Part shown: piece after piece, positions 1 to 12,867 of the stretch | How positions within the stretch are numbered: the first letter of the stretch is position 1 | Layout: the number at the start of each line of letters is the position of its first letter | Source: Desmonostoc geniculatum HA4340-LM1 | Lineage (GTDB): Bacteria; Cyanobacteriota; Cyanobacteriia; Cyanobacteriales; Nostocaceae | NCBI GenBank assembly: GCA_019359545.1 | Contig: JAHHHB010000051.1 | Location: 1 to 48,632 of the forward strand | DNA: 48,632 bases | Direction: 5' to 3' | Program-made: the position numbers and the translations under genes | The notes under the pieces: generated by a model | Database searches by the model: none | The model's input: only the letters and a program-made list of their open reading frames with translations | What the model was told of the DNA's origin: nothing

Positions 1-130
1 GATACATCTCAACGCAACTCGGTACAAGGGTTTCTACCTATTTTATCCTTTTTACTTGCACTTTATTCTCTTTTATCCTCCCGAATCTCTTGATTTATCT
101 AGGTTTTTCGTTTATTCTGCAAACCCCAAA

Positions 131-156
131 TAGCTCTAGCTAAAGGGCTAGAGCTA
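131..156 (-). terminator. Hairpin downstream of ribBA, candidate terminator
   Basis: A perfect 10-bp inverted repeat (TAGCTCTAGC / GCTAGAGCTA) with a 6-base loop lies 36 bases past the ribBA stop. On the minus strand it is followed by TTTGGGGTTT rather than a clean U-tract, so termination is plausible but not certain. The rest of 1-191 shows no coding potential that I can support. Confidence 0.4.
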
Positions 157-191
157 GATAAATGCTGCGATTATGAGGACATAATTTGTCC

Positions 192-1904
192 CTATTTGCT
201 AAAGCTGTAAATTTGCTGTGTCTCCAAGCGATCGCTAATCGATGAAGGCAGTGTACCATCCGAGAACATCTGCCGATCTAGTTGAATTTGCAAATTACTC
301 AAAGGATCGCTACCAGAAGAAATCAGAAATTCGAGTTTCTGGATGTACGGTAATGTTGCGAGTTCATCTAAAATCTGGAAGATTGCTTGCAGGTAAGGAT
401 GGCCGCTTTGGCGATACCAATCACAGCCAGCAACTTTTGGCTGGTCGAAACCTAAGTGTATTGTTAGAGATGGCTCGTCAAATAAAGCGATCGCCAACGG
501 ACGCGCTTCTTCCTGCAATAATAGATCGTGGGTTCTCGCTAAATGTCGCAGTTTCTCTAGGCGTTCATAGCGTTTTGTCACCAACTGTGGGTCATCTTGC
601 CAGTGAATTGCCACTGTTACCAGATAAGTCTGTAACAACATGTGACCTAGCTTTTTAGCCTTTGTTGCCAAGTAATAAGAATTGTAGTCATTGGCCTCAA
701 TTAATAATGGCACGCGATCGACTACTTCCAATCCATAGCCCTTAACTCCAGCAATTTTACGGGGATTATTGGTAATTAGGCGAATCTTTTTTATACCCAA
801 ATCCATGAGCATTTGCGCCCCCATACCGTAGTCTCGCAAGTCAGCGGGAAATCCTAAACGCTCGTTGGCTTCTACTGTATCCAATCCCATATCTTGTAAC
901 GAGTAGGCTTTGAGCTTATTAATCAAGCCGATTCCCCGTCCTTCTTGGCGTAGGTATACAACGACACCTTGACCAGCAGTTTCAATCATTTTCAGTGCTG
1001 CTTGTAACTGCATCCGACAGTCGCAGCGCAAAGAACCCAAAGCATCACCAGTTAAGCATTCTGAGTGCATCCGCACCATCACTGGCTCATCTTTGAAATT
1101 AGCGGGATCGCCCTTGACAATCGCAACGTGTTCTGTATTATCCAGGGTGTGGCGGTAAGCGTAAATTTCAAACTGACCGAACTGGCTGGGCAGCTTGGTA
1201 ATAACCTCACGATACACCAGGCGATCGTGCTTGAGCCGATAACTAATTAAATCTGCAATACTAATAATTTTTAAATTATGAAGCCTAGCATATTCAATTA
1301 ACTGCTGTAACCGCGCCATCGAGCCATCAGGGTTTTGAATTTCACAAATTACCCCAGCTGGGTATAAGCCTGCTAACCTAGCCAAGTCCACAGCGGCTTC
1401 TGTGTGTCCTGCGCGTTTGAGTACGCCTCCAGCCTTAGCCCGAATCGGAAAAATGTGTCCAGGACGACGTAAATCGGTAGGTTTTGTAGCCGGATTGAGA
1501 GTAACCTGGATAGTGCGGGCGCGGTCTTCGGCTGAAATGCCTGTAGTCACACCCAAATCTGGACCAGCATCAATACTGACGGTGAAGGCGGTTTGGTTAG
1601 TATCTGTAATATTGCTTACCATCAAGGGTAAGTCTAATTCGTCTAGGCGATCGCCTGTCATTGCCAAACAAATCAGCCCTCTAGCTTCCACCGCCATAAA
1701 ATTAATCATGTCAGGTGTAGCAAATTGGGCAGCGCAAATCAAGTCGCCTTCATTTTCTCTATTTTCATCATCTACCACGACAATGACACGACCAGCTTTT
1801 AGGTCTGCCAAGGCGGCATCAATTGGATCAAATTGAGAAACTTGGGTAGTCTTAGGCTGTGACACAGAGAGATTTCCAGCTACCAACGTAAATTTTTTTA
1901 ACAA
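192..1904 (-). CDS. ribBA: Bifunctional 3,4-dihydroxy-2-butanone-4-phosphate synthase / GTP cyclohydrolase II
   Basis: Catalyses the two entry reactions of riboflavin synthesis: ribulose 5-phosphate to dihydroxybutanone phosphate, and GTP to the diaminopyrimidinone precursor. The RibB half occupies about residues 25-225 and carries the acidic signature [10 protein letters not shown] at 45-54. The RibA half follows, with the zinc-binding cysteine pattern [17 protein letters not shown] and the later RQEGRGIGL motif. About 140 residues after the RibA core form a C-terminal extension with no motif I recognise; cyanobacterial RibBA proteins of about 550 residues often have such a tail. The listed start is a TTG with a weak ribosome site; a GTG at 1863-1865 that would begin at VSQPK is a reasonable alternative. 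Cytosolic, monocistronic, divergent from argC. Confidence 0.95.
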   Translation of the reverse strand: MLKKFTLVAGNLSVSQPKTTQVSQFDPIDAALADLKAGRVIVVVDDENRENEGDLICAAQFATPDMINFMAVEARGLICLAMTGDRLDELDLPLMVSNITDTNQTAFTVSIDAGPDLGVTTGISAEDRARTIQVTLNPATKPTDLRRPGHIFPIRAKAGGVLKRAGHTEAAVDLARLAGLYPAGVICEIQNPDGSMARLQQLIEYARLHNLKIISIADLISYRLKHDRLVYREVITKLPSQFGQFEIYAYRHTLDNTEHVAIVKGDPANFKDEPVMVRMHSECLTGDALGSLRCDCRMQLQAALKMIETAGQGVVVYLRQEGRGIGLINKLKAYSLQDMGLDTVEANERLGFPADLRDYGMGAQMLMDLGIKKIRLITNNPRKIAGVKGYGLEVVDRVPLLIEANDYNSYYLATKAKKLGHMLLQTYLVTVAIHWQDDPQLVTKRYERLEKLRHLARTHDLLLQEEARPLAIALFDEPSLTIHLGFDQPKVAGCDWYRQSGHPYLQAIFQILDELATLPYIQKLEFLISSGSDPLSNLQIQLDRQMFSDGTLPSSISDRLETQQIYSFSK

Positions 1905-1983
1905 TTTCTTCTTTTAGATTGTAGCTCCTTTATCTGCCAGAGAAGTAGACTAGCAATGATTTGATAACATGGCAAATTCTGAC

Positions 1984-2090
1984 AAGGGGATGGGGAGATG
2001 GGGAGATGGGGAGATGGGGAGAGAATTTCACCCCACGACCTCATCACCCACCCCTCCCACACTCCTCATTCTCCCTCAAGTTTATTTAGG
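1984..2090. repeat. Purine-rich GGGGAGAT tandem repeat with pyrimidine-rich counterpart
   Basis: Four near-identical copies of GGGGAGAT are followed by a CACCC/CTCCC-rich half, so the two halves are roughly complementary. It lies in the divergent ribBA-argC gap and belongs to the same style of repeat found after many stop codons in this window. Confidence 0.7.
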
Positions 2091-2183
2091 GGAGATGCGG
2101 CGTTTTGTACGCTCTGGGTCTGGTGACTGATATGTTGATAGCTGGAAACGAATTAACCATTCATGGGATAAGGATTTGGGATC

Positions 2184-3242
2184 ATGAGCAAATTTAGACG
2201 CGTACCCGTTGGGATTGTTGGCGCGTCGGGCTATGGCGGAGTACAGTTAGTACGGCTACTGATGGATCATCCAGAAGTCGAACTGGTTTATTTAGGTGGT
2301 GAGAACAGCATCGGCAAATCCCTGGGGGATCTTTACCCGCACTTGACTCATGCAGCTAATCTGCCAATAGAGGCGGTAGAACCAGAGATAATTGCTAACC
2401 GCTGTGAAGTAGTTTTCCTGTCTTTACCAGATGGTCTGGCTTGGCAAATCGCGCCCACACTGTTGGAAAAAGGATGTAAAGTACTGGATCTAAGTGCAGA
2501 CTATCGGTTTAGTGATTTGGCAACTTATACAACTTGGTATGGTATTGAGAGAAGCGATCGCTCTACTGCTGCAACAGCTGTTTATGGATTACCAGAACTT
2601 TACCGCGATCGCATTACCGAAGCTCAACTCATTGGTTGTCCTGGTTGCTATCCCACTGCGAGTCTGCTTGCACTTTCGCCACTATTAAAGCAAGGTTTAA
2701 TTGTCCCAGAAACAGCTATTATTGATGCCAAATCTGGCACATCCGGCAGCGGACGGCAACCCAAAACTAACTTATTACTAGCTGAAGCAGACAACTCCAT
2801 AGCACCTTATAGCGTTGGCCGTCACCGTGATACCCCAGAAATTGAGCAAATTTGCAGTGATTTAGCTGGTCACGAACTGACCATCCAATTTACACCACAC
2901 CTCATCCCAATGATACGCGGTATTCTAGCAACCGTATACGCCACAATGCGCGACCCCGGTCTTGTGGGAGATGATTTGCTTACAATTTTCTCAGCCTTCT
3001 ACCGTAATTCCCCTTGGATAAAAGTCTGCGGTAGCGGTGTTTATCCCCAAACAAAATGGGCTAACGGCAGTAATCTTTGTTACATCGGTGTAGAAGTTGA
3101 CCCGCGCACAGGTCGCGTGATTGTCATGTCAGCAATTGACAACCTGATTAAAGGGCAAGCGGGTCAAGCGATTCAGTGTTTAAACCTGATGATGGGCTGG
3201 GATGAAACCTTGGGGTTGCCGAAGTTGGGGTTTTATCCGTAA
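2184..3242 (+). CDS. argC: N-acetyl-gamma-glutamyl-phosphate reductase
   Basis: Third step of arginine synthesis: NADPH-dependent reduction of N-acetylglutamyl 5-phosphate to the semialdehyde. The N-terminus has the Rossmann motif GASGYGG (about residues 13-19). The catalytic cysteine is C155 in GCPGCYPT, and the active-site histidine region is [12 protein letters not shown] with H214. Further family motifs are SGTSGSGR and the late TPHLIPM. Length of 352 residues is normal for type 1 ArgC. The gene stands alone; its stop is followed at once by a repeat hairpin shared with the convergent eno gene. Confidence 0.96.
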   Translation: MSKFRRVPVGIVGASGYGGVQLVRLLMDHPEVELVYLGGENSIGKSLGDLYPHLTHAANLPIEAVEPEIIANRCEVVFLSLPDGLAWQIAPTLLEKGCKVLDLSADYRFSDLATYTTWYGIERSDRSTAATAVYGLPELYRDRITEAQLIGCPGCYPTASLLALSPLLKQGLIVPETAIIDAKSGTSGSGRQPKTNLLLAEADNSIAPYSVGRHRDTPEIEQICSDLAGHELTIQFTPHLIPMIRGILATVYATMRDPGLVGDDLLTIFSAFYRNSPWIKVCGSGVYPQTKWANGSNLCYIGVEVDPRTGRVIVMSAIDNLIKGQAGQAIQCLNLMMGWDETLGLPKLGFYP

Positions 3243-4960
<1,718 letters not shown>

Positions 4961-5128
4961 ATGAAGAATCATTTTAATTTAACTTCTCGCAGCAAATTAA
5001 AGCTGCTAATTTTCACTATATTTTTTGTTTTAAGTTTCGTTAGTTCAGTGTTCAGCCAAACTCCTAAACCAACACTGACTCCCGATGTTAAAGCCAAAGC
5101 TGCTTTGATACAAGACATTAAGGATTAA
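4961..5128 (+). CDS. Small putative exported peptide
   Basis: A 55-residue ORF starting at ATG 4961; an in-frame GTG at 4922 would add 13 residues. After a basic start (KNHFNLTSRSKLK) comes a hydrophobic stretch of about 18 residues ending in VSSVFSQTPKP, which reads as a signal peptide with a plausible cleavage near FSQ. The mature part would be only about 23 residues (TPKPTLTPDVKAKAALIQDIKD). No family recognised. No strong Shine-Dalgarno sequence precedes either start, so expression is uncertain. Confidence 0.45.
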   Translation: MKNHFNLTSRSKLKLLIFTIFFVLSFVSSVFSQTPKPTLTPDVKAKAALIQDIKD

Positions 5129-5133
5129 TTATT

Positions 5134-5160
5134 GTAGAGACGGCGATTTATCGCGTCTTT
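5134..5160. repeat. AGACGCGAT palindromic repeat
   Basis: Inverted repeat AGACG(G)CGAT/ATCGCGTCT with a 2-base centre. The same element recurs near 8977-9001, so this is a small dispersed palindromic repeat. The rest of the 5129-5370 gap is AT-rich with no other feature. Confidence 0.6.
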
Positions 5161-5370
5161 GTGATTTAGAATTTTCATCAAAAAACCTTAAGCGAACAGT
5201 ATTGGACTCGTATTTGATTACGTAAAAAAAACTCGCCCTCAACTCAAAAACGGTGATTGCCTATTCCTTACTATCTACTCCCTACTTCCTGCTAAGAGCA
5301 AATCAGTTCAAAAATCAAAGCGGATTACTATAATAAAATATAAGAATTAAGTAAGTAACCAAAGGTCAAT

Positions 5371-5805
5371 ATGCGTTTATTACATACAATGCTGCGGGTA
5401 GGCAACCTTGAAGAGTCCTTGAAGTTTTACTGTGAAGTTCTGGGTATGAAATTACTGCGCCGAAAAGATTATCCAGGAGGAGAATTTACCCTAGCTTTTG
5501 TGGGCTATGGTGATGAAAGCGATAATACAGTAATTGAATTAACTTACAACTGGGGAGTGGAAAAGTACGAATTGGGTAATGCTTACGGTCACATTGCCCT
5601 TGGGGTTGATGATATTTACACTACGTGTGAAGAAATCCGCAATCAGGGCGGTAAAATCGTGCGAGAAGCAGGGCCAATGAATCATGGTTCAACAGTTATC
5701 GCTTTTGTGGAAGATCCAGATGGGTATAAAATTGAACTGATTCAACTGGGAACTCAAGGATCAGCAATCAAACACGAATCACAAGAGCAACTTGTAAGTC
5801 AGTAA
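5371..5805 (+). CDS. gloA: Lactoylglutathione lyase (glyoxalase I)
   Basis: Converts the methylglyoxal-glutathione hemithioacetal to S-lactoylglutathione, detoxifying a glycolysis by-product. The protein (144 residues) has two beta-alpha-beta-beta-beta modules and all four metal ligands at the positions known for the Ni2+-dependent E. coli enzyme: H5, E56 (in VIELTYNWG), H74 (in YGHIALGV) and E122 (in YKIELIQ). The last 15 residues after the core are poorly conserved in look. It has its own promoter region and is followed by a repeat block before clpB. Confidence 0.95.
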   Translation: MRLLHTMLRVGNLEESLKFYCEVLGMKLLRRKDYPGGEFTLAFVGYGDESDNTVIELTYNWGVEKYELGNAYGHIALGVDDIYTTCEEIRNQGGKIVREAGPMNHGSTVIAFVEDPDGYKIELIQLGTQGSAIKHESQEQLVSQ

Positions 5806-5919
5806 TTCTGAGAGTAAGAATCTACATTACTGTCGTTGATGAGCAAGATCAATAGCTATCTCTCCCATAGCACCATCTGGCAAACTACGCTTATAACTGT
5901 GTTTTCGTTTTAAATTAGG

Positions 5920-6085
5920 GAATAGGTAGGGACTAGGGACTGGGGCATGGGGCATGGGGTATGGGAGAGATGAGGGGGATGAGGAACTTCAGGTGCAGTA
6001 AGCCTTTCCCCTCTGCCCCGCTGCCTCTTTTCCATGCCCAATGCCCAATGCCCAATGCCCAATGCCCCAATCCCCATGCCCTAAA
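5920..6085. repeat. GGGACT/GGGCAT tandem repeats with complementary GCCCAAT repeats
   Basis: A G-rich half (TAGGGACTGGGGCATGGGG type) is followed by a C-rich half with GCCCAAT copied about five times (6038-6066). The halves are complementary. It fills most of the 309-base gap between gloA and clpB and ends about 30 bases before the clpB start. Confidence 0.75.
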
Positions 6086-6114
6086 ATAAAAATCTCAAAT
6101 CGAAAATTCTAAAG

Positions 6115-8757
6115 ATGCAACCTACAGATCCTAATAAATTTACAGATAAAGCCTGGGAAGGAATTGTTAAGTCTCAGGATATAGTTCGTGCTTATCAACA
6201 ACAGCAACTAGATGTTGAACATTTAATTATTGCCCTGTTAGAAGAACCCACTAGTTTAGCAATACGTATTCTGGCTCGGTCTGAGGTCGATCCAATCCGC
6301 TTGCAGCAACAACTAGAAGCTTTTACCCAACGTCAGCCAAAAGTTGGTAAAAGCGATCAGCTTTACCTTGGTCGCAGTTTAGATGTTTTGCTAGACCAAG
6401 CCGAGGAAATTAGAGCCAGGATGAAAGATTCCTACATTTCCGTGGAACACATCCTACTGGCTTTTGCTGAGGATGAACGCCTTGGGCGGCGGATACTCAA
6501 AGGCTTTAATGCCGATGCAGCTAAGTTAGAAGCTACGATCAAAAGTGTTCGCGGTAGCCAAAAAGTGACAGATCAAAACCCAGAATCTCGCTATGAAGCT
6601 TTACAAAAATTTGGTAGAGACTTGACAGAACAGGCAAAATCTGGTAATTTAGACCCGGTAATTGGGCGGGATGACGAAATTCGTCGGGTAATTCAGGTAT
6701 TGTCCCGCCGCAGCAAAAATAACCCGGTATTGATTGGCGAACCTGGAGTAGGTAAAACTGCGATCGCCGAAGCTTTAGCACAGCGGATGGTCAACGGTGA
6801 TGTTCCTGAATCCCTGAAAAATCGCCAACTGATCTCTTTAGATATGGGCAGTTTGATTGCTGGGGCTAAATACCGGGGTGAATTTGAAGACCGCCTGAAA
6901 TCTGTTCTGCGGGAAGTGATGGAATCAAACGGGCAAATCGTCCTGTTTATTGACGAATTGCACACCGTAGTCGGCACAGGTTCCAATCAACAAGGGGCGA
7001 TGGATGCGGGAAATTTACTCAAACCCATGCTGGCGCGGGGAGAACTGCGTTGCATTGGCGCCACAACCTTAGATGAGTTCCGCAAACACATTGAGAAAGA
7101 CGCTGCCTTAGAACGCCGTTTTCAGCAAGTATTTGTCGATCAGCCAACTGTGGAAAATACGATTTCTATTCTGCGGGGGTTGAAAGAACGCTACGAAGTT
7201 CATCACAACGTTAAAATTTCTGATTCAGCTTTGGTAGCAGCAGCAACATTGTCAGCGCGTTATATTAGCGATCGCTTTTTACCAGATAAAGCCATTGACT
7301 TAGTAGATGAAGCCGCCGCACAACTGAAAATGGAGATTACCTCCAAACCAGCCGAACTAGAAACCATCGATCGCCGCCTCATGCAGTTAGAAATGGAAAA
7401 GCTATCATTAGCTGGCGAAGAAAAGGGTACTCCGCAAACCAAAGAACGTTTGCAGCGAATTGAGCAAGAAATCACCAATTTAACGGAAAAACAGCATATA
7501 TTTAACGATCAATGGCAAGGTGAAAAGCAGCTATTAGAAGCGATAAGTGCTTTAAAGAAAGAAGAAGATGCGCTGCGAGTGCAAATTGAACAAGCAGAAC
7601 GCGCCTATGACTTGAATAAAGCTGCACAACTGAAGTATGGCAAATTGGAAGGAGTACAACGCGATCGCGAAGCCAAAGAAGCGAAACTTTTAGAAATTCA
7701 AAGCCAAGGTTCTACTTTGCTGCGCGAACAAGTCACCGAAGCTGATATTGCTGAAATTGTCGCCAAGTGGACAGGAATTCCCGTCAATCGCCTCTTGGAA
7801 TCCGAACGACAAAAATTACTGCAACTAGAAAGTCATTTGCATCAACGAGTTATTGGCCAAGAAGAAGCTGTAGAAGCAGTAGCAGCAGCAATTCGTCGCG
7901 CCCGTGCGGGAATGAAAGACCCCTCCCGCCCTATTGGTTCATTTTTGTTCATGGGGCCGACAGGCGTAGGCAAAACCGAACTCGCCCGTGCTTTAGCTCA
8001 GTTTCTCTTTGATTCTGATGATGCATTGGTGCGCCTGGATATGTCCGAGTATATGGAAAAACACTCAGTTTCTCGGCTGGTGGGAGCGCCTCCGGGATAC
8101 ATCGGCTACGAAGAAGGCGGTCAACTTTCAGAAGCGATTCGCCGTAAACCCTACTCTGTAGTGCTGTTGGATGAAGTAGAAAAGGCACATCCAGATGTGT
8201 TCAATATTTTACTACAAGTCTTAGATGACGGTAGGATTACTGACTCTCAAGGGAGAGCAGTAGATTTTCGCAACACTGTTATTGTCATGACCAGTAACAT
8301 TGGTAGCGAACATATATTAGATATATCAGGTGATGATTCCAAGTATGAAACCATGCGGAAGCGGGTAATGGACAACTTGCGATCGCATTTTCGCCCCGAA
8401 TTTCTCAACCGCATTGACGATCCAATTCTCTTCCATACCCTCAGCCGTTCAGAAATGCGGCATATTATCCGTATTCAACTCAAACGGGTAGAAAATCTGC
8501 TCCGCGAGCAAAAAATCTTCTTTGAAATCTCCCCAGGTGCTTGTGATTATCTTGTAGAAGCAGGCTATGACCCAGTTTATGGTGCCCGTCCACTCAAACG
8601 CGCAATTCAGCGAGAAGTAGAAAACCCCCTTGCTACCAAGTTACTGGAAAACACTTTTATTTCTGGAGACACAATTTTCATTGATAAAACTGAAAATGGT
8701 CTGTCTTTTAGTAAAAAAGTGCCAGTGAAGGTGTCAGTGACACAGATTGCTACATAA
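6115..8757 (+). CDS. clpB: ATP-dependent disaggregase ClpB
   Basis: Hsp100 chaperone that extracts and refolds aggregated proteins with DnaK. 880 residues in the classic ClpB order: double Clp N-domain (1-145), first AAA+ module with Walker A GEPGVGKT at about 208-215 and Walker B VLFIDELH, a long middle coiled-coil domain (about 400-530) that separates ClpB from ClpC/ClpA, then the second AAA+ module with Walker A GPTGVGKT at about 613-620, Walker [12 protein letters not shown] and the sensor-2 motif [10 protein letters not shown]. No ClpP-docking IGF/IGL loop was noticed, consistent with ClpB. Cyanobacteria usually have two ClpB paralogues; I cannot say which this is. No CIRCE inverted repeat was seen upstream. 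Confidence 0.96.
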   Translation: MQPTDPNKFTDKAWEGIVKSQDIVRAYQQQQLDVEHLIIALLEEPTSLAIRILARSEVDPIRLQQQLEAFTQRQPKVGKSDQLYLGRSLDVLLDQAEEIRARMKDSYISVEHILLAFAEDERLGRRILKGFNADAAKLEATIKSVRGSQKVTDQNPESRYEALQKFGRDLTEQAKSGNLDPVIGRDDEIRRVIQVLSRRSKNNPVLIGEPGVGKTAIAEALAQRMVNGDVPESLKNRQLISLDMGSLIAGAKYRGEFEDRLKSVLREVMESNGQIVLFIDELHTVVGTGSNQQGAMDAGNLLKPMLARGELRCIGATTLDEFRKHIEKDAALERRFQQVFVDQPTVENTISILRGLKERYEVHHNVKISDSALVAAATLSARYISDRFLPDKAIDLVDEAAAQLKMEITSKPAELETIDRRLMQLEMEKLSLAGEEKGTPQTKERLQRIEQEITNLTEKQHIFNDQWQGEKQLLEAISALKKEEDALRVQIEQAERAYDLNKAAQLKYGKLEGVQRDREAKEAKLLEIQSQGSTLLREQVTEADIAEIVAKWTGIPVNRLLESERQKLLQLESHLHQRVIGQEEAVEAVAAAIRRARAGMKDPSRPIGSFLFMGPTGVGKTELARALAQFLFDSDDALVRLDMSEYMEKHSVSRLVGAPPGYIGYEEGGQLSEAIRRKPYSVVLLDEVEKAHPDVFNILLQVLDDGRITDSQGRAVDFRNTVIVMTSNIGSEHILDISGDDSKYETMRKRVMDNLRSHFRPEFLNRIDDPILFHTLSRSEMRHIIRIQLKRVENLLREQKIFFEISPGACDYLVEAGYDPVYGARPLKRAIQREVENPLATKLLENTFISGDTIFIDKTENGLSFSKKVPVKVSVTQIAT

Positions 8758-8818
8758 GTCTGGTAAAAGCCAGGGCGAATAATTCGCGGCTACACAAGTA
8801 AAGTCGGCCTTTGCGGAC

Positions 8819-8932
8819 TATAGCAGTCCTAAATCATTTGTAAAAAATACTCTCAATTCTTCTCTCAGTGTCCTCTGTGTCTCTGTGGTTCGTTTAAAAA
8901 ATAATTTTTACAACTCATTTAGGATTGCTATA
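8819..8932. mobile_element. MITE-like element, 114 bp
   Basis: The ends are long inverted repeats: TATAGCAGTCCTAAATCATT on the left and, read from the other strand, TATAGCAATCCTAAATGAGT on the right, continuing as TTGTAAAAA on both sides. Only about three mismatches occur in the first 28 bases. The core is CT-rich with no coding capacity. Element ends starting with TA fit a TA target duplication. Confidence 0.75.
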
Positions 8933-8976
8933 ACTAATACCAATTCAATTAATGATTGCAAACACATCCTTAGGTT

Positions 8977-9001
8977 AAGACGCGATTCATCGCGTCTCTA
9001 C
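8977..9001. repeat. AGACGCGAT palindromic repeat, second copy
   Basis: AGACGCGAT-TC-ATCGCGTCT, the same palindrome as at 5134-5160 but without the extra G. It can form a 9-bp hairpin with a tiny loop. Confidence 0.65.
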
Positions 9002-9063
9002 AAACGGTCACCCTCTAACCTCTCTATCGTAACTAAGCATTACAGATTGAATTAGTAGTATGT

Positions 9064-9093
9064 AGGGTGTGTTATGGCGTAGCCTAACGCACC
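9064..9093. repeat. GGGTGYGTTA inverted repeat
   Basis: GGGTGTGTTA and TAACGCACCC face each other around GGCGTAGCC. A further GCCTAACGC copy follows at about 9123. It looks like a dispersed palindromic repeat; no regulatory role is evident. Confidence 0.55.
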
Positions 9094-9195
9094 CAAGCCT
9101 TTGGGTAGTGCATTAGCCTTTGGCCTAACGCAACGCCAGTTCGTTCAAGTCGTTCTGATTCGCAGCAAACTGTCTGTACACACAAGGTGATTCAG

Positions 9196-9226
9196 AATCC
9201 AAAATCTAAAATCCAAAATCTAAAAT
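9196..9226. repeat. ATCYAAA heptamer tandem repeat
   Basis: Four consecutive 7-base units alternate ATCCAAA and ATCTAAA. This matches the short tandemly repeated (STRR) style known from heterocystous cyanobacteria. Confidence 0.7.
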
Positions 9227-9336
9227 GGTATGACTTGAGAATAAATACTGCCGAAACTCCCAAAATTTTGGAAAATAATAAATATAAGTCGAGTATCACA
9301 AGACTCACTTGATTTCCTCATTTCTTCTAGGAAAAT

Positions 9337-12300
9337 ATGACTCATCCTTTCCTTGAACGCTTGCGTAGTCCAGATAGCCCAGTCCTCGTTTTTGACGGGG
9401 CGATGGGAACCAACCTGCAAACCCAAAACCTGACAGCAGAAGACTTTGGCGGCGCCCAATATGAAGGTTGTAACGAATACTTAGTCCACACTAAACCCGA
9501 AGCAGTGGCTAAAGTTCACCGTGACTTTCTCGCCGCTGGCGCTGATGTCATCGAAACGGATACCTTTGGCAGTACGTCCATTGTGCTGGCAGAATATGAC
9601 TTGGCAGACCAAGCCTACTACCTCAGTAAGACAGCCGCAGAACTCGCCAAGCGTGTGGCTGCGGAATTTTCCACTCCCGAAAAACCCCGGTTTGTGGCTG
9701 GTTCCATCGGCCCCACAACGAAACTCCCAACTTTGGGACACATTGACTTTGACACCATGAAAACTACTTTTGCGGAACAAGCAGAAGCGCTGTGGGATGG
9801 TGGTGTAGATTTATTCCTGGTGGAAACTTGCCAAGATGTGCTGCAAATCAAAGCGGCGCTGAATGGCATTGAAGAAGTGTTTGCCAAAAAAGGCGATCGC
9901 CGTCCGTTAATGGTGTCTGTGACAATGGAAAGTATGGGCACAATGTTGGTAGGTTCAGAAATCAGCGCTGTGCTGACAATTTTGGCACCATACCCAATTG
10001 ACATTCTCGGTTTGAACTGCGCCACAGGCCCAGACTTGATGAAACCACATATCAAGTATCTGGCAGAACATTCACCTTTCATCGTTTCCTGTATTCCCAA
10101 CGCGGGTTTACCTGAGAACGTCGGCGGTCAAGCGCACTACCGCCTCACACCGTTGGAATTACGGATGGCGCTGATGCACTTTGTTGAAGATTTGGGTGTC
10201 CAAGTGATCGGGGGTTGCTGTGGGACGCGTCCAGAACACATTCAACAATTGGCAGAAGTCGTCAAAGACTTGAAGCCAAAAGTTAGACAACCTAGCTTAG
10301 AACCAGCGGCAGCATCAATTTACACCACTCAGCCCTACGACCAAGATAATTCTTTCTTGATTGTTGGCGAACGTCTCAACGCCAGTGGTTCCAAAAAGTG
10401 CCGCGATTTGCTAAATGCCGAAGATTGGGATGGACTCGTCTCAATGGCGAGGGCACAAGTCAAAGAAGGCGCACACATTCTGGATGTCAACGTCGATTAT
10501 GTCGGACGTGACGGTGTGCGGGATATGCACGAACTAGTTTCGCGCATTGTTAATAATGTGACATTGCCTTTAATGCTTGACTCCACCGAATGGGAAAAAA
10601 TGGAGGCGGGTTTAAAGATAGCTGGTGGTAAGTGTTTGCTGAATTCCACCAACTATGAAGACGGCGAACCGCGCTTTTTGAAAGTGCTAGAGTTAGCGAA
10701 AAAGTACGGTGCTGGCGTCGTCATTGGTACTATCGATGAAGACGGGATGGCGCGGACAGCCGAGAAAAAGTTTCAAATTGCCCAACGCGCTTACCGCCAA
10801 GCTGTAGAATACGGCATACCCGCCACAGAAATATTCTTTGATACCCTAGCTTTACCAATTTCCACGGGGATTGAAGAAGACCGAGAAAACGGCAAAGCTA
10901 CCATTGAATCTATCCGGCGCATTCGTCAAGAATTGCCTGGGTGTCATGTGATTTTGGGTGTTTCCAATATTTCCTTTGGTTTAAATCCCGCGGCGCGGAT
11001 GGTGCTGAACTCAGTGTTTTTGCACGAGGCGACACAAGTGGGAATGGATGCAGCCATTGTCAGTGCGAACAAAATTTTACCGCTGTCCAAGATTGAAGAA
11101 CGCCATCAAGAAATCTGTCGTCAGTTGATTTATGACCAGCGGAAATTTGAAGGTGATGTTTGCGTATACGATCCATTGGGAGAGCTTACCACAGTATTTG
11201 CTGGAGTCACGACAAAACGCGATCGCTCCTTAGATGAAAGTCTCCCCATCCCAGAACGTCTCAAACGCCATATCATCGACGGCGAACGTATTGGCTTAGA
11301 AGAACATCTCAAAAAAGCCTTAGAAGAATATCCCCCCTTAGAAATTATCAACACCTTCCTGCTAGATGGCATGAAAGTTGTCGGGGAATTATTCGGTTCT
11401 GGACAAATGCAACTACCTTTCGTGTTACAGTCTGCCGAAACCATGAAAGCGGCTGTTGCGTTTCTCGAACCGTTCATGGAAAAATCAGAATCAGGTAACA
11501 ATGCCAAGGGAACCTTTATCATTGCCACAGTCAAAGGCGATGTCCACGACATTGGTAAAAACTTAGTAGACATCATCTTGTCCAACAACGGCTACAAAGT
11601 GATTAACCTGGGAATTAAACAGCCGGTGGAAAACATTATCAACGCTTACGAACAGCACAAAGCTGATTGTATAGCGATGAGTGGTTTGCTGGTGAAATCC
11701 ACCGCTTTCATGAAAGAGAATTTGGAGGTATTTAACGAAAAGGGAATTACCGTCCCTGTAATCTTAGGTGGTGCAGCGCTAACTCCCAAATTTGTGCATG
11801 AAGATTGCCAAAACACCTACAAAGGTAAAGTAGTTTATGGCAAAGATGCCTTTTCTGACTTGCACTTCATGGATAAATTAATGCCAGCTAAAGCTGTTGG
11901 TAACTGGGAAGATTTGCAGGGATTTTTGAACGAAGTCGAAACAGCTGAAGTTTCGACAAATGGTCATAAAGAATCAGCAGCCACAACTACTCACCAAACA
12001 GCATCTACAGAACCAAAAGAGATAGATACTCGGCGTTCTGAGGCAGTAGCCATAGATATTGAACGTCCCACACCGCCTTTCTGGGGAACGCAATTATTAC
12101 AGCCTAGTGATATTCCCATTGAAGAAATCTTCTGGCACTTAGATTTACAAGCCTTGATAGCTGGACAATGGCAATTCCGCAAACCAAAAGAACAATCTAA
12201 GGAAGAATATCAAGCTTTTTTAGCTGAAAAAGTCTATCCAGTTTTGGAAACTTGGAAACAGCGGATTCTTGAAGAAAATCTGTTGCATCCGCAAGTGATT

Positions 12301-12867
12301 TATGGTTATTTCCCCTGTCAATCCGAGGGAAATTCTCTACATATATATAACCCAGAGAACCAATCACAACAAATTGCAACTTTCGATTTTCCCAGACAAA
12401 AGTCATTAAGGCGGCTGTGCATAGCAGATTTCTTTGCACCGAAAGAGTCGGGAATCATCGATGTCTTCCCCATGCAGGCGGTGACTGTGGGTGAAATTGC
12501 AACAGAATTTGCCCAAAAGCTGTTTGCAGATAATCAATACACAGATTACCTGTATTTTCACGGTATGGCAGTGCAGGTGGCAGAGGCATTGGCAGAGTGG
12601 ACACACGCCAGAATTCGCAGTGAGTTGGGCTTCGGTGCTGAGGAACCCGATAACATTCGGGATATGTTGGCACAACGCTATCGTGGCTCTCGGTATAGTT
12701 TTGGCTATCCCGCTTGTCCGAATATCCAGGATCAATACAAGCAACTGGAGTTATTGCAGACTGACAGGATTAACTTGTATATGGATGAAAGCGAACAACT
12801 TTATCCAGAACAGTCTACAACAGCGATTATTACCCACCACCCAGTAGCGAAGTACTTTAGCGCGTAG
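9337..12867 (+). CDS. metH: Cobalamin-dependent methionine synthase
   Basis: Transfers the methyl group of 5-methyltetrahydrofolate to homocysteine through methylcobalamin. 1176 residues with all four modules in order: homocysteine domain (about 1-330) with the zinc cysteines C228 (in NCATGPD) and C294/C295 (in GGCCGT); folate domain (about 345-610) starting at [12 protein letters not shown]; cobalamin domain (about 650-890) with the cobalt-ligating H737 in [10 protein letters not shown]; and a C-terminal AdoMet reactivation domain (about 935-1165) with [12 protein letters not shown] low-complexity Thr/Ser/Glu linker at about 870-910 joins the last two. The reactivation domain means it can repair oxidised cobalamin. 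Followed by a strong palindrome, likely its terminator. Confidence 0.97.
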   Translation: MTHPFLERLRSPDSPVLVFDGAMGTNLQTQNLTAEDFGGAQYEGCNEYLVHTKPEAVAKVHRDFLAAGADVIETDTFGSTSIVLAEYDLADQAYYLSKTAAELAKRVAAEFSTPEKPRFVAGSIGPTTKLPTLGHIDFDTMKTTFAEQAEALWDGGVDLFLVETCQDVLQIKAALNGIEEVFAKKGDRRPLMVSVTMESMGTMLVGSEISAVLTILAPYPIDILGLNCATGPDLMKPHIKYLAEHSPFIVSCIPNAGLPENVGGQAHYRLTPLELRMALMHFVEDLGVQVIGGCCGTRPEHIQQLAEVVKDLKPKVRQPSLEPAAASIYTTQPYDQDNSFLIVGERLNASGSKKCRDLLNAEDWDGLVSMARAQVKEGAHILDVNVDYVGRDGVRDMHELVSRIVNNVTLPLMLDSTEWEKMEAGLKIAGGKCLLNSTNYEDGEPRFLKVLELAKKYGAGVVIGTIDEDGMARTAEKKFQIAQRAYRQAVEYGIPATEIFFDTLALPISTGIEEDRENGKATIESIRRIRQELPGCHVILGVSNISFGLNPAARMVLNSVFLHEATQVGMDAAIVSANKILPLSKIEERHQEICRQLIYDQRKFEGDVCVYDPLGELTTVFAGVTTKRDRSLDESLPIPERLKRHIIDGERIGLEEHLKKALEEYPPLEIINTFLLDGMKVVGELFGSGQMQLPFVLQSAETMKAAVAFLEPFMEKSESGNNAKGTFIIATVKGDVHDIGKNLVDIILSNNGYKVINLGIKQPVENIINAYEQHKADCIAMSGLLVKSTAFMKENLEVFNEKGITVPVILGGAALTPKFVHEDCQNTYKGKVVYGKDAFSDLHFMDKLMPAKAVGNWEDLQGFLNEVETAEVSTNGHKESAATTTHQTASTEPKEIDTRRSEAVAIDIERPTPPFWGTQLLQPSDIPIEEIFWHLDLQALIAGQWQFRKPKEQSKEEYQAFLAEKVYPVLETWKQRILEENLLHPQVIYGYFPCQSEGNSLHIYNPENQSQQIATFDFPRQKSLRRLCIADFFAPKESGIIDVFPMQAVTVGEIATEFAQKLFADNQYTDYLYFHGMAVQVAEALAEWTHARIRSELGFGAEEPDNIRDMLAQRYRGSRYSFGYPACPNIQDQYKQLELLQTDRINLYMDESEQLYPEQSTTAIITHHPVAKYFSA

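Larger units (their letters stand above)
8758..9336. other. Repeat-rich intergenic region clpB-metH
   Basis: This 579-base gap has no ORF I would defend. It holds a MITE-like element (8819-8932), two palindromic repeats (8977-9001, 9064-9093) and a heptamer tandem repeat (9196-9226), annotated separately. I looked for a cobalamin or SAM riboswitch ahead of metH and saw no recognisable B12-box. Confidence 0.6.

Noticed and set aside
242..658. Plus-strand ORF of 138 codons opposite ribBA
   Set aside because: It lies wholly inside ribBA on the other strand and has no family features; shadow frame.
8933..9336. Cobalamin riboswitch ahead of metH
   Set aside because: No B12-box or matching fold was visible; the gap is made of dispersed repeats.
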